DNA of 64,000 bases from Gnetum montanum (GCA_015680685.1 MNCI01006121.1:62001-126000), one strand, 5' to 3'. Positions 42,916-56,101 are shown, counted from the first letter of the stretch. Program-made: numbers and translations. Notes: generated from the letters alone by a model not told the origin.

Positions 42916-44679
42916 ACAACCCCCCAACTAGCCTTTGGCCAATGTTTGGCCATAAAGGTGAAAATAAAATAAAATAAAACATTAATAGATATATAAGAAA
43001 ATAGAATTATTCTCAAATATATTTTTTTAGGCATTCAAAATTTAACATATTAGAAACATGTAGACATTTAACAAGAAAAAATTAAAACAAAAATAAATTT
43101 TTCTATTGACTGAATGTCCAAATATTTATTTACAAATTATACCTATTCCTCTTTTGATGATAAATTTTTATTCTTGGATATGAGTTTACATATAACTTAA
43201 TTAGGAAGGTCCTACCTAGGATTAATTGGACTTAACCTTAACTCATAAGGTCTACTTCATTAGGTACAAGAATGTCTTATAAACTCAAGGTTTAAACCTT
43301 TCCTATGATTCAAGGATCTAAGGATGCATTACTTGCATCTAACTCATTTCCTAACTTGATCATGGCTCAACTTCTAAGTTGGTTATATCCTAGTATCATA
43401 TCCTTTATTAATTGGTTATCCCCTCCCCCTAATTAAGCCAAGGTATGTAACATACCTAGATTAATTAGCAAATATAAATTATTAAAAAGAGATATGGTTA
43501 AAGAATATACCAAAAGCAAAAGTTGCCCTAGGTTTTATATATTCAGGCTAAGAGGAAACCAAAGGCAATGGGTGAATGAGTGTTAGTATCCATCATTGGC
43601 TACCATAGTAGGGATCTTAACCATTGACACCTACAGAAGACATGATGGAAAACACAAAGAAAAACCATGCACAAAAGCACCACTAGTTATAAAGATGACC
43701 ATGCAAGAGAAAATAGGAAGATGACACAACAAAAATGAAAAGTAGAAATAGCAAATGGTAAAAATAAAAGAAAAAAGAATATTAATTTGAGAAGTACAAA
43801 GAAACAAAAGCAAAATAACTAAATAACATAGTGAAAAGAATGATTAAAAGTGAAGGTGCCCATTAATATACTGACTATGGAGGAGTTATTCCTTTACTTC
43901 CAGTATTATACCCTAGTTCTAAGGTAGTGGAACCTTGATTTGATTAGTAATTATTACCTATCCCTTAAACACTCTTCTTACAAAAAGGGGTTCTTATAGG
44001 ATGCTTAAAATTGTGAGCTTAGAGCATCACCCAACCTGTAAGGTTCTTGTGGGAGTGGGGATCACCTCATGATTGAAGGTTTTTGTGGGATTATTTTTCT
44101 TTTTCTTTTTTTTTTTCTTGCTTTTTTCTTTTTATTTTTTATTCTTTTTCTTTTCTCTTTTTTTGTTCATAAGAAATTCAATATTTGACTGAATTCAACC
44201 ATGAGGTTCTTGTGGGAGCCAATTTCATTTTGTAAGAGTTGCTCACATGACTTGATAATGATAGATGTCTTTTGCTACAAAAGAAACTAGGTCTAATATA
44301 ACACATCCTTTCCACCTTAGTGACTCATCCAATCAAGTATTTAATAGAAACCAAACACTAATAATCATTACCCCAAACCAAGCTATTTAGCCACCTTGAC
44401 TTATGAAACTTGTACTTAAAGAATATTGTTGAAAAATAATAAAGTTTATTATGTGTAAGACACTTATTAATCTAAGGTTCACCCTTAGTTAGATTTTGGA
44501 TTTAAATCTACTTATCTCAAGGTAGAAGGAGTTGTCCTTCTCCCTTGCATTTTAGATATGATGCTACTAAATTCTTTATAGTCCCAACTAACCATATAAC
44601 TTCCTATTGCCTTCTACATTTTTCTACCCTCTATATTTATCAAGATAAAAGTTATAGATTGTAAATACTACTTTACAGT
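42916..44679 (-). other. ATH 3' non-coding region
   Basis: No convincing protein. It includes T-rich microsatellite DNA (44096-44167) flanked by three copies of GGTTCTTGTGGGAG or GGTTTTTGTGGGA (44041, 44079, 44203). A minus-strand 60-codon hydrophobic frame at 43631-43813 is low-complexity. An env-like membrane protein cannot be claimed from it. Confidence 0.5.
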
Positions 44680-45960
44680 TTATTCTATGACATAAGAGCC
44701 TTGTTGAAGGTTATTTTTAAGAGCTAACACTTCTAATAGATTGTTGTTATGTAATCCATCAGTTATGGGATAAGTTGGATCACTTAGTTCTACAAGTTTA
44801 TCTTCTCCAAGTTCCTCAATGAGATGTTGATGATATAACTTAAGTCTTTGTCCATTAACTAAGAATGTAGTTGAGGAATCATCAATAGATGATATGAGAA
44901 TGCTTTCGTTATCATGGGTTTGGATAACTAAATAAGGGCCTTCCCACCTAGTTGTTAACTTCCCTGAAAATTTATGTAATCTCATAATATAAAGAAGAAC
45001 TTTATCATCTATAGAAAAGTGTTTTTTAAAGATATTCTTATCATGTAATATCTTTATTTGTTTCTTTAACATTTTTTGTTTATCAAGATTATGTAGCCAC
45101 ATTTCATCAAGTTCATGAAGTTGGTTGATTTAAGCAACCTGGTTCATGTCTTCATCAAAGTTGAGTTGTTGGGCTAACCATAAAGATTGATATTTAAGTT
45201 CAACAGGTAATAGAAATAACTTATCAAAAACCAATTGATAAGGTGAATATCCTAAACTTGGTTTATAGGTAATCTAATAAGCCCAAAGTACATCTTGTAA
45301 TTTTTTAGACCAATCCTCTCCTTTAGTACATACAATTTTTGTTAATATATTCGAGATAATTCTATTAGCATTCTCTACATAGTCATTTGTTCAAGGATGA
45401 TAGGCAGTAGCTATTTTATGTTGGATACCACAAGACTTAAGGAAATTTTTCATGATTTTATTGACAAAATGGGTTCTTTGATCACTAATGATTGCCCATG
45501 GAGTTCCAAAACGTGTTAGAATATTTTCTCTAAGGAATGCTACAACAACCTTAATATCATTTATTGGGATGGTTTTTGCTTCTACCTATTTAGTCACATA
45601 GTTAATACAAACTAAAATGTATTGACATCTAGTAGATAGTGGAAATGGTCCTAAAAAGTGTATACCCCACACATCAAATGGTTATGTTATTAAAATTGAT
45701 TTTTAAGGGAATTTCATGTCTTTTTGCTATGGCTTCCATTCCTTGACATTATCATATTCTTGCACATACTTATGTATATCTTTGAAAATTAAGGGCTAAT
45801 AAAATCCAGTTTGAAGGATTTTAATAGCGGTGTGTTTGCTATTAAAGTTACCACCCCTTAAATCATCATGGCACATTTGTAGAATTTCTTGTTGTTCATT
45901 CTCAGCGACACATCCTCTTACTAAGTTATCCTTACAAATTTGATAGAGATATGGACTACT
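44680..45960 (-). pseudogene. ATH integrase
   Basis: The minus strand reads [19 protein letters not shown] (first catalytic Asp replaced by His), FGTPWAIISDQRTHFVNKI (second Asp kept) and a TNDYVENANRIISNILTK phrase (third, Glu kept). After WAY..TYKPSLGYSPYQLVF and LPVELKYQSLW comes the open C-terminal 140 codons (44680-45102) with IDDKVLLYIMRLHKFSGKL and RWEGPYLV. This is the Athila-lineage integrase order with its GKL..RW.GPF tail. Several stops. It would have joined the cDNA to host DNA. Confidence 0.85.
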
Positions 45961-46446
45961 CCATATGTACCTAGATATGGTGCATAAGAAAGATTTGTTT
46001 TCTTCCTTAGTCTAATTGGTAGGGGTTTTCATAATGGTTAGATAGTTAGCTATATCAACATACCAAGGATCCTTTCTTGTAGAAAAAAGTTGTTCATTAG
46101 GAAATTCATCATGAAAGACTCCTTGTTTTTGATTCTCATCAATAGTTTCTAGTCTTGAAAGATTATCTACTACTACATTTTCCTTTCCTCTTTTATCTAA
46201 AATATCTAGGTCAAACAATTAAAGTAATAAGCAGCATCTCATTATTCTTTCATTTTCTATTTTTTTGGTAGCTAAGAATTTAATGGCTAAATGATTAGTA
46301 TATACTATAGTTTTATATCCTATTAAATAATGTCTAAATTTATCTACAACATATACAATAGCTAATAATTATTTTTCTGTAGTTGTATAGTTTACTTGGA
46401 ATTGGTCTAAACTTTTGGACACATAATAAAACACTCATGGTTTATG
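45961..46446 (-). pseudogene. ATH RNase H, left part
   Basis: The minus strand reads LLAIVYVVDKFRHYLIGYK, TIVYTNHLAIKFL, LFDLDILDKRGKENVV and VDNLSRLE, the C-terminal half of a gypsy RNase H. It is interrupted at 46446 by the A3 LTR. The upstream part resumes at 55961, with 141 bp present on both sides. Confidence 0.8.
46305..46446. repeat. Left copy of a 141-bp duplication flanking A3
   Basis: CTATAGTTTTATATCCTATT to ACTCATGGTTTATG matches 55961-56101 with about five differences. Gypsy insertion normally duplicates only 5 bp. Confidence 0.88.
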
Positions 46447-47224
46447 GCCTTCTACGTGATATCGTGTATGCGATATCATGTCCTGCCTCACTGCCTATAA
46501 ATAAGAGGCGGGTGCACTTGGTTTGCATAGTTAGTCTTATTCCCTTACCTAAACTCTTGCCTTTTCTCTCTCTTAGAGTTAAAATAATTTCTGCATGTCC
46601 ATAGTAGGAGTCATAAAGTGAACGGATCTTTATTTGAGCATTGTGTACCTAAGCACACCTTGTGTACGGTAATAAAGACGAACTTTGTGATAAACCTTGC
46701 AACATACAGAATAGATTAATTAATGTTAATTACTGTTACTTAATGCTTTTCTTAGTTAATTAATGATTCTCTCTCACCCTACAACTCTCCTAAGTAAGCA
46801 CACATAGTACGATCACTTCGAGCATGTGTGTAACACTTGGTAACCCAGTAACGATTAGTGTTTGGTAATCCCAGTAGTGTTGCACTAGTTCAGGATGTGT
46901 ACAGCAAGTGAGAACGAATAGTGGTGTTAGGATTAGTTAGAGCCTAGTTAATAAGTAGTCAAATTAAATTAGCTACTTAGTTATCTCTCTCCTCCCTTAT
47001 TAGTAGAAGGACATAAAAACACATAAAAAGTATAAAAATCATATGCCTCAAGTTTACTTAATCATACAATCGTGACATACAAGTAAGCTTGGGAAAATAA
47101 TGATTGATCAACCCATTCTTGTTCCACAAAGGTGCATAAGCACTTAGTCTTTGGAATTCAACTGGATCTTGCGTGGACGCTCATATTCATATGGTTGAGC
47201 ATAGGGATACCTCACCCTCATCAT
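46445..47224 (+). repeat. A3 5' LTR, first 31 bp missing
   Basis: It starts at GGCCTTCTACG, which corresponds to position 31 of the 3' LTR, and ends CCCTCATCAT before the primer site. TATAAATA is at 46496-46503 and AATAAA at 46671-46676. The junction with ATH shares ATGG/GTGG. Confidence 0.88.
46496..46503 (+). promoter_or_regulatory. TATA box of the A3 5' LTR
   Basis: TATAAATA in CCTATAAATAAGAGGCGGG, the family's conserved core promoter phrase. Confidence 0.75.
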
Positions 47225-47242
47225 TGGTGCCATTGTCGGGGA
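47225..47242 (+). other. A3 primer-binding site, tRNA-Asp-like
   Basis: TGGTGCCATTGTCGGGGA directly after the LTR, close to the complement of the plant tRNA-Asp 3' end. Confidence 0.85.
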
Positions 47243-47359
47243 CTTTGTTGTTTGTGTGCTAACCAAAACATAGAAAATCTTTCACATTGTTGGAATGAAC
47301 CCTTGGAGTTGGTTAAGGATAAATAATAAATAATAATACATTACACACTAAATAGACGA

Positions 47360-49675
47360 TCATGTCTCCTTCTTCGTACGAAAGTGTTTCATCGCCTAGG
47401 TCCAATACAAGGAATAATCAAAGGCGTAGTACACATGATAATACACTAGTCCCTCAATAGTTTTGTGTGGTATATATTCATCCTAATAAATATGTATTGA
47501 ACTTTACCTTTATCCTCCACCAGGATGAACAACTGCATTGGTAAGATTTAGAAAGTAACATAGTGTTACCCTCCTGATTGCTTTGTCTTAGGCATGCTTC
47601 TTCGTGATCTCACACGAATTGGTATGCAGTACTCATAGGCTGAGTACATTGTGCATGATCATGACTCGAGAGAGTATCGATCCACAAAGGCACAATGTCA
47701 AAGGGACTTACAATAGGAGAGACATCATGAATCCATGAAGGAAAAGTTATCGCAAAACATCCCACATGTCCTAAGCGAAAATGAGGGTGGTGAACCTACC
47801 TCAGGCAATCGCCCACACAATGATGTTCCTCCCGTTAACTTTGGTCAAGGGGTTGTGTACCAAAATCTTTACTCAACTATCCATAACCTGAATTCTAGTA
47901 CCAAAAAACATAAAGGGTATAAAAAAGGAACACGAACACATGATAAAGATGGACATTCCAATCGTAAGTGTGATCGGGGTTGTGACCACTGAAGAGAAGG
48001 AAGCAGACATCGACATGATGACGATCCTCCTTTTTCTTCACTTTTATCATCTCCTTCACCCTTTCCTTCAAGATCTAGACATAGTCACAAGGAAAAAGAC
48101 CATGAGGATAAGGGTAAGTGAAATTGGAGCTATAGACAAAATAGTCAAGAAAGGGGACGAGGGCACTCTAGAGAAACACATCGTGAAAGAAGGGAGTGTA
48201 GGGAATAACATAGGCATCATAGATGCCACAGATGGGACAATCATAATGAACCCCTACTCACTACTCAAAGTATGCTAGACATAACTAAGGTTGTTAGAAT
48301 CCCAACAAGGCATCAAAAAGATAGTCGGATCAAGAGATTAGACATGAACAACATCCCAAAATTTGAAGGGGGGTTCAACACTGATCCTCAAAATCATCTA
48401 CAAGCATTTCATGATGCATGTGCCTTACAAAAAATAGAAAAAAAATGGCAAAAATTAAAGTTGTTCCCATAGACACTAGTCAAAGAAGCGAAGAGCTGGT
48501 ATCAATCCTTAGAATCGGAATCCATTCATAGGTGGAGTACCATGTTAGAATTGTTCAATGATAAGTACCAAATGTACTCTCGAGTGTCCAACCTACAGAG
48601 GAAAATCCAAGGATGGAAACAAGGAATTCATGAACCCTTGGATGCTGCCATGGGCCACAATTATGCACTGTTACATCATTGTCCTGGCCATGGTTATTCA
48701 TAGAGGGCTCAGCTACACCATCTCGTAGATGGGCGTAGGCATGAAATGTGAAGAACCCTTGCGACTTATGCCCAAGGAAGACTATCCAAGCTTAGGATCC
48801 ATCAAGTTCAAAGATTATTGAAGTAAGTTGCTAAAGAAGAAGGTGAGTTAAGGAAAAGAGAGACTGTGGAGGAATATAACACAAATCCTTCCCTTCAAAA
48901 GAGGGAAGTAAGATTCTGTGAGGATGAAGAAGAGTCACCACTGAAAGAGATGGTGAATAAGAAAACCTTGCCTATTCAAAAATTAGCATCGGAAGTATCA
49001 GCAAAGGTAGACCAAATGTGGGATTTCCTACATGATAGATTTCAAACCATTCTCAAAATAGTAGAGGATTCTAGAGAGTAAGGTAGTGATCATAAAAAAA
49101 GAAAAAAGAGAGAAATTAAACATGCACATAACAAGGGTAAGGGCAAAGTTTTCATTATTGAAGAGGTTGTGGATTCGAATACAGACAATGATAGTGGATG
49201 CAAGATATGCCAATATGAGCATCCTAAGGGATGTTGCCCTATAATCTCACATTTGTAGGAGTCTGGGGTGTATGCACTCAACTCATGATTAAACAAAAGA
49301 AAAACACCCCGAAGGTTACCTTACCCTCAAGGTAACTCAAGATAGTTCCACCAACCCTTAATGTATTATCCAAGTGGAACTCTGCTACAACCAATCAAGC
49401 AGTATCAACAATGGTAGTACCCACAATCATGGAGAATGCCACCACTAAGCCAACAGTATCCTTACCAGCAACCTAACTCATATGGATATTATGTGCAGTG
49501 GTCAGTCTCTCCACATGACTCTACTAGTCACGCTACTCCTCAACCTCACTACCAAGCTCATGAGTATTATAGGACTCCTTCTCCTAGGGGTGATGTTCCA
49601 CAAACATACCATCCTTCTCATCTGGCTACACCTCTTCCACCCTTAACTTTGTTACCACTTTCTCTAGCTATGTAG
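47360..49675 (+). pseudogene. A3 gag and Pro-rich tail
   Basis: It follows A1 gag closely: start MSPSSYESVS (about 47361), a linker with HNDVPPVNFGQGVVYQNLYS (47820-47880), capsid domain from MNNIPKFEGGFNTDPQNHL (48340) to RHEMXRTLATYAQGRLS, Glu-rich helix (48866-49081) and zinc knuckle CKICQYEHPKGCCP (about 49200). The Tyr/Pro tail (49436-49675) is last. About ten stops or shifts. Where A1 has stops, A3 often has the Gln codon, and the reverse, so decay was independent. Confidence 0.8.
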
Positions 49676-49756
49676 GGTGAAATCCCTACCCAAACATAGC
49701 AACATAATGCCACAAGGGTTGCTAACCCTTAACCTACTGTTGGTTCCAACAACCAC

Positions 49757-50470
49757 ATGAAGAAAATACCTTTCTTTAGAACCAATAGTCCAACTAAGCC
49801 CTTGCAACCACAAGTGGCTGATTCTTCAACCACCTCACTATCACTTGAAGCTTCAGAGCACCCTTCAACCCAAAACCTACACTCAATGCATACAATCATG
49901 TTAACTCATGTTGTCACCAATTGGATAAAAGTTGGTCATCTTCCTAGGAAACTCTCGGATCCTAGGAGTCCTCTGATATATCTACAAATCACTGAAAATG
50001 AGCCATGCAAAGCTCTTTTGAATTTAGGTTCTGGTGTCAGCTTAAATTCTCAAGAAATGTACAAAACCTAGAACCTGCCTCCGCTAAAAAAAAGTAACAT
50101 TCATTTAGAGTTGGCCAACCAATCCATCACTATCCCGTTGGGAATAGTGGAGGACATTGTTACCATGATTTGTGGGTGGTCATACCAAGCTGACTTCCTA
50201 GTGATTCAAGTAAACAATAGTAAGGGGGACTTCCCAATCATAATTGGAAGAGCATGACTAAGCACAATTGATGTGTGCCTAGGAATCTGTGATCTTTTCC
50301 TAGAAATATCAAAGGAAAATACATTTGGAAAGATCAAGAAGAAGAAAGTTCCATGCATTGCATACAATGACTCAAGGTGTAATTGCATGCAGAAGTCATG
50401 GTTCGTTCAACGTTTAACATTGCCTGCATGCAACTAGTGTGCACAATTGTCTAATATACAAAGATGCTTA
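49757..50470 (+). pseudogene. A3 aspartic protease
   Basis: It aligns with the A2 protease, but the active site reads ALLNLGSGVSLNS (50008-50046): the catalytic aspartate is now Asn. ELANQSITIPLGIVEDIVT and FPIIIGRA follow, and several stops. Inactive. Confidence 0.82.
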
Positions 50471-50542
50471 TATGCAGCAACCATAAGATAAGAAGGCACC
50501 TAGTGGCTGATAGCTAATCAAGAGAGCAATTGAACTATATGC

Positions 50543-51710
50543 ATGGAATCAAATGAGGGTTTGACTTATGCTTACATCAATAGCATAGACATATCAGAGC
50601 AAGTCCATTGCCAACTTCCAAGTCCTGACCTTGAAAATATCAATTGGGGGAAGTTGGAAATCCCTGATAAGTTTAAGCAAGAGCCCCTTGAGCTAAAATC
50701 ATTACCCACAAGTATGGAATACATGTTTCTTAAAAATGGAAAATCAGTAATTATTAATGTAAAGTTAGCTCCCCAACAAAAAGAAAGACTTCTAAAAGTG
50801 ATAAATAAATGGTCGAAAGCCTTCACTTGGTCATATCCTGAATTAACTTTAATGGATCCTATGATATGCCAACATAGAATTTACGCCAATCCCTCCATGA
50901 AGCCTCGAAGAAAACTGCAAAGGCAATTGAACCCAAAGCTGAAGCAAGTAGTTAAGGAAGAAATTGAACAACTTGTAAAAGCTAGGTTCATATACCCCAT
51001 TGTTGATAGCGAATGGGTTAGCCCCTTAGTTATAGTGCCCAAAAAGGGAGGCAAATGAAGGATGTGCATAGATTTTAGGCTACTAAATATGGCAACATTC
51101 AAAGACCACTTTCCATTGTCATTCGTAGACCAAGTCTTAGACACCATTGCAGGGCATCGCTACTATAGTTTTCTAGATGGGTACAGTGGGTACAACCAAA
51201 TACAAATAGCCCCAGAAAACTAAGCCAAGACTACGTTCACCAATTCTTGGGGAACATTTGCATACAAACAGATACTATTTGGCTTGTGCAATGCCCCTGC
51301 AACATTTCAACAATTAGTTCTAAACATATTCCAATAATAGATGGGAAATGGTGTGGAAGTCTTCATGGATGACTTCTCCACCTACAAAGCAAATTTTGAT
51401 CAAGCCTTGGACTGGTTGGAGCAAGTATTAAAATGATGTGTAGAAACCAATTTAAGGCTCAACTGGCAGAAAAGCCATTTGATGGTCCAAAAAGGCATCG
51501 TACTAGGGCATAAAATTTCATGAACAGGGATAGAGGTAGACCCCAAAAAGATCAAAGTTATCCAAGGAATTACCCATCAACCAGAAACTATAAAAGATTC
51601 ATTCCTTGGACACACTGGCTACTACAGAAGGTTTATTGAGAACTTTTTAAAGGTTGCAAAACCATTGGTTGAATAAATGAAAAAGGATGTACCTTTTAAA
51701 TGGACCAAGG
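50543..51710 (+). pseudogene. A3 reverse transcriptase
   Basis: A 171-codon open part (50543-51058: MESNEGLTYAY to VSPLVIVPKKGGK) is followed by a TGA and then FLDGYSGYNQIQIAPEN, LFGLCNAPATFQQLV and the catalytic box EVFMDDFSTY (51358-51384), intact. The connection SFLGHTGYYRRFIENF leads to 51710, where the RNase H deletion occurs. Confidence 0.86.
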
Positions 51711-53130
51711 AATGGCTTGTAATCTTACAAGAGTTCGATCTTACAATGATCGATCATAAAGGCACCAAGAACGTAGTTGTTGATCATTTATCTCGATTGT
51801 GATGGGACAACAAAGAGGATGAGTAATCAATTTCTGATTATTTCCTAAATGAACTCTTCTTTGCAGGTGTAGTAAATAATTAATTAACCACAAAGAAAAA
51901 TTGGTATAGTAGCATTCTCACCTATCTCCTTACACAACAAACACCACAAGGGTTTGACGTCAAAATAAAACAATAGTTTCTTCACCGAGCCAAGTATTTT
52001 ATGGAAATCAAGGGGCAACTTTACAAAGTATGTCCTAATGGCTTGGTTCGATGGTGTGTTCCCGATGTAGATCAACTATGAGTTCTCCAAGACACTCATG
52101 AGGGTCCTTGTGGGGGTCATTATGCTAAGAGACCAATAGCCATTAAGATCTTGCTTGCATAATATTATTGGCCTACATTGTTTCGAGACACCCATAGTTT
52201 CATCCAATCTTTTGAGCACTATCAACATGATGGGGGGATGACTACTAGAATAGAGGATCGGCAACAATGGATCCAACCTTTAGAACCCTTCAACATTTAG
52301 GGAATTGATTTTATGGGGCCAATTACACCAATGTCCAATGGAAAAGTTTATATTATTGTTGTCATTGATTACCTTACAAAATGGGAAAAAGCAACTACTA
52401 TTAAGGATTGTACATCATCCATAGCTACATGATTTATTCAACAACAAATCATAAACAGGTTTGGTATGCCTTGTGCACTTATTTCAGATAATGGTACATA
52501 CTTTACAAGTACAAATTTTTGAAAATTAATGCAACGCTTAGGGGTTGGAAACAAACTGACTACACCATATCATCCCCCAAGCAAACAGTCAAGCCAAAGT
52601 CACCAACAGGGAGATTATGAAGATATTGACAAGAACCATTAGCAAGTTTAGGCGAGAGTGGAGCACTAAACTAAACGATGCTTTTTGGGCATACCACTCC
52701 ACATGGAAACTCCCTATAGGCTACTCTCCCTATTAGTTATTTTATGGTAAATTACCAATGCTTCCCATTCAAACTAAGCTCTATACACTATCCACAACAT
52801 GTGACCTCAACCTTGACCTTGATCTAGCACAAAAATAATGGTTGATGACCCTTAACCTGCTAGATGAGAACCGATTGGCCACCCTGTGATCTAACGAATT
52901 ATACTAGGCCTTTAATAAACAATGTCATGACCTAAGAATTAGGAAAGTTAAATATTGACCAGGAGATAAGGTTCTCTACTGGAATCCCACACATGTGCCA
53001 CAACATATCAAATTTCAAACATTGTGGAAAAGACCTTATGTCATCCATGCAACTTTTCCTTCAGGGACCATGATGATATACAAACCCAAGAGCCCGGATA
53101 AGAAACTATTGGTCAATGTCCAATAAACCA
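51711..53130 (+). pseudogene. A3 RNase H stub and integrase
   Basis: After the deletion only FDLTMIDHKGTKNVVVDHLSRL of RNase H remains. Integrase follows: zinc-binding part HEGPCGGHYAKRPIAIK with C/H residues, core motifs GIDFMGPITPMSNGK (first Asp), CALISDNGTYFTS (second Asp), and ANSQAKVTNREIMKILTR where the third catalytic residue, normally Glu (GQAEVTN), is Lys. DAFWAYHSTWKLPIGYSPY and a C-terminal YVIHATFPSGTMMIYKP end it. Around ten stops and shifts. Confidence 0.85.
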
Positions 53131-55162
53131 AACCTTTCCATGAGCTTAGAGTAGCCAATACTCATACTACCTCTATTGGTGGACAACCTTGCTGGACAAC
53201 CTTGATCGCTATTTTAGATCTCCTCCTTCCAACTCAATCATGGGGGAGATGGCCACTAATGCTAACCATTCTAAGAGCTTAGCTCTTTTTATATATATTT
53301 TTTACACATTTTTTGTTTTACACATTTCTTTAATCTTTCTTATTTTTGTTTTACACCATCGTTCACATTTTTACTATTTGTTTGTTTGGTTTATTTACTT
53401 TCATTTGTCATACAATAAGTGCTCCTAATGGTGGATTGAGTAATATACTATTGATTGCTAATGTTTGGTTTTTACCTTTGAATTATGATGCTAATATTAT
53501 GATATGGTTCATTTAATAAAATAGGCAATGATTCCACATCGTCCATTCATCCATTCAACTCTATGGTCTCCCTTGGCTTGGAATTGTACAGTCCTTTTTT
53601 TCTAATCAACCTCTTAATAAATTGGTGGCTTGGTATTTTTCAAACTAGAGGAAGGACTCAATGGTTGAAAAGGATGTGACTTCAAGGGGATTTGATGCAT
53701 TTGTGCTAACCATTCTCTTGGGTGCTTGGATGCTTTTTCTTGGGTTTTCTACCATTCTACCATTGATCAAATATTAGGAAGTTGAGTGAATAAAAATAAG
53801 TCTTTTCATGGTGTGGTCCTCACATGAAAAAAACAGTGGGAATTCAAAGTACACCCCTTAGACATAATCAAGAAATATGGGCTACGAGCACTAGTTATGG
53901 CACTGGAAAGACATGTTACCCATACCTAAAAGTTCCCTCTAACTAAGGCCCTTTCTCACTTCCTGCTTCTCCATCTCACTCTCCCTGGAATGGTGCTGAC
54001 TCTTTGGGAAAACATTCTTGTTGCTTCAAGGGGATGGATTGGCCAAGTGTATTGATGCAAGGTCACTGAATGTGGTTGGTTTGAGCCCAGATTTGGAATG
54101 AGTTCTACTCAGTCACATTAACCATGACATACACAAGGGACTTTCCACAACTTTGCTCTTGGGATTCCATTCCATTTCTACTCTCCATATTTCTTTCCAT
54201 ATTCCATCTCATTGTCAGTTTTATGATTAATCCATATCTTGGGTAATGCATTGTTTTTCCTTGGTAAATTCTTGCGGATAATTTTTAACTCTTGCTTTCA
54301 AATGACATTCCTAGAGCCTACGGACTCTTTGGTTTGTGGGTTTATCAGGGCATAAAGGGCATGAGCCTACTTTGGGGAGGATCCACTGGCATTCTTTTTT
54401 GGTGTAATTGTTACGTTCTTTCCTTAAACATTCTCTGCAATCAACCATTTCTCATTTCATCCCCATCTTTGACATCCATTTTATTGGCGTTGCCATTGTT
54501 ATTTTTCCCATCTTTCTTGTTCCTTATATTTTTCCATCTTATTGCTATCGAAGGTTCACTCGTAGTCATGGGGGCCCTAGCACAAATTTTTTAATTTCTC
54601 CATTCTACTACTAGCCTAACCCCTACACCTTGGGTAGTTATTAGTTATAAACCTCTAACCTAGTTTCTGCCATAACCACAACCCAGCCAATGCGCTTTAT
54701 ATCAAGGCAAGGTATCAACTGCATTATGGTTTACTTATCCTTGCTCATTCGTAACTATGTTGTGTGTGTAGATGGTGATTACATGAACTATGAACTGGAA
54801 TAGGAGGAAGCACTTAGGATGGACTAGAGTTGGAACGTTTATGCCAGGAACAAGTCTGGTCACATGGCTATGGATAAACAATAGAAGGTACAATCTCAGC
54901 ATTGGCAACAACATGCCTCATTTTCTTTTCTCCCTCTTTTTCTCTTCAAGCTGTCAAGTGAAGGTCTGGATGTCATCCATGTATAGTGTTCACCACAAAG
55001 GGCATGAACACCAATGTTATAATATCTTTATTGATCTATTCACTGGGCACTTTGAGTCTGTTATTCCCTATCACTATCAGTTTTCATTTAGTCAATAATC
55101 CCATACCTTCCCAATATTTTTTAAGAAACTTGAGGATGATTTTTCATTCAGTCGTGGGGGTA
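53131..55162 (+). other. A3 conserved 3' non-coding region and polypurine tract
   Basis: It aligns with A1 12691-14706 throughout (CATGGGGGAGATGGCC at 53239, GGATGTGACTTCAAGG at 53671 and GGGGGCCCTAGCACAAAT at 54569). It ends with GTCGTGGGGGTA before the LTR. Short T-rich frames inside are not genes. Confidence 0.7.
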
Positions 55163-55960
55163 TGATGAGCCGCAATATTGCGTACGCAATATCGTGGCCT
55201 CCTACGCAATATTGCGTCCTGCCTCATTACCTATAAATAAGAGGTGGGTGCACTCAATTTGCATAGTTAGTATTAGTCCCTCATCAAAACTCTTGCCTTT
55301 TCTCCCTCTCAAAGTTAGAATTATTCCTTCATGCTCACAGTAGGAGTCATGAAGTGAATGGATCTTTATTCAAGCATTGTGTACCTAAGCACACCTTGTG
55401 TACAGCAATAAAGACGAACTTTGTGATAAACCTTGCAGCATAAAAAATAGATTAATTAATGTTAATTACTATTACTTAATGCTTTCCTTAGTTAATTAAT
55501 TATTCTCTCTCACCCTACAACTCTCCTAAGTAAGCACACATAGCACAATAACTTCAAGCATGCATGTAACACTTGGTAACCAAGTAACGATTAGCATTTC
55601 GTAATCCTAGTAGTGTTGCACTAGTTCAAGATGTGTACGGCAAGTGGGAACAGATACTAGTGTTAGGATCAATTAGATCCTAGTTAATAAGTAGTCAAAT
55701 TAAATTAGTTACTTAGTTACCTCTCTCCTCCCTTATTAGTAGCAGGACATAAAAACACATAAAAAGTATAAAAATCATATGCCTCAAGTTTACTTAACCA
55801 TACAATCATGACATACAAGTAAGCTTGGGAAAACAACAATTAATCAACCCATTCTTATTCGACAAAGGCACATAACCACTTAGTCCTTGGAATTCAAATG
55901 GATTGTTCGTGGATGCTTGTATTCATATGGTTGAGCATAGGGATACCTCACCGCTCATCA
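55163..55960 (+). repeat. A3 3' LTR
   Basis: Starts TGATGAGCCGCAATATTGCG and ends CACCGCTCATCA, 798 bp. TATAAATA is at 55233-55240 and AATAAA at 55407-55412. U3 has three GCAATATTGC-type palindromes. Confidence 0.92.
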
Positions 55961-56101
55961 CTCTAGTTTTATATCCTATTAATAATGTCTAAATTTATCT
56001 AGAGCATATACAATAGCTAATAATTCTTTTTCTGTAGTTGTATAGTTTACTTGGAATTGGTCTAAACTTTTGGACACATAATAAAACACTCATGGTTTAT
56101 G
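55961..56101. repeat. Right copy of the 141-bp duplication flanking A3
   Basis: CTCTAGTTTTATATCC to CTCATGGTTTATG matches 46305-46446. It is ATH RNase H sequence. Confidence 0.88.

Larger units (their letters stand above)
46445..55960 (+). mobile_element. A3: Ty3/gypsy retrotransposon inserted in ATH
   Basis: Same family as A1: 5' LTR lacking its first 31 bp, well-kept primer site, broken gag, protease, RT with intact FMDDF, RNase H mostly deleted, nearly full-length integrase, 2 kb conserved 3' non-coding region, polypurine tract and complete 3' LTR. By eye the LTRs differ at about one base in ten. It does not carry the extra ORF found in A2 and A4. Confidence 0.92.

Noticed and set aside
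43631-43813. Hydrophobic minus-strand frame in ATH as an env-like membrane protein
   Set aside because: Only 60 codons, built from an A/T-rich low-complexity stretch, with no signal or conserved residues.
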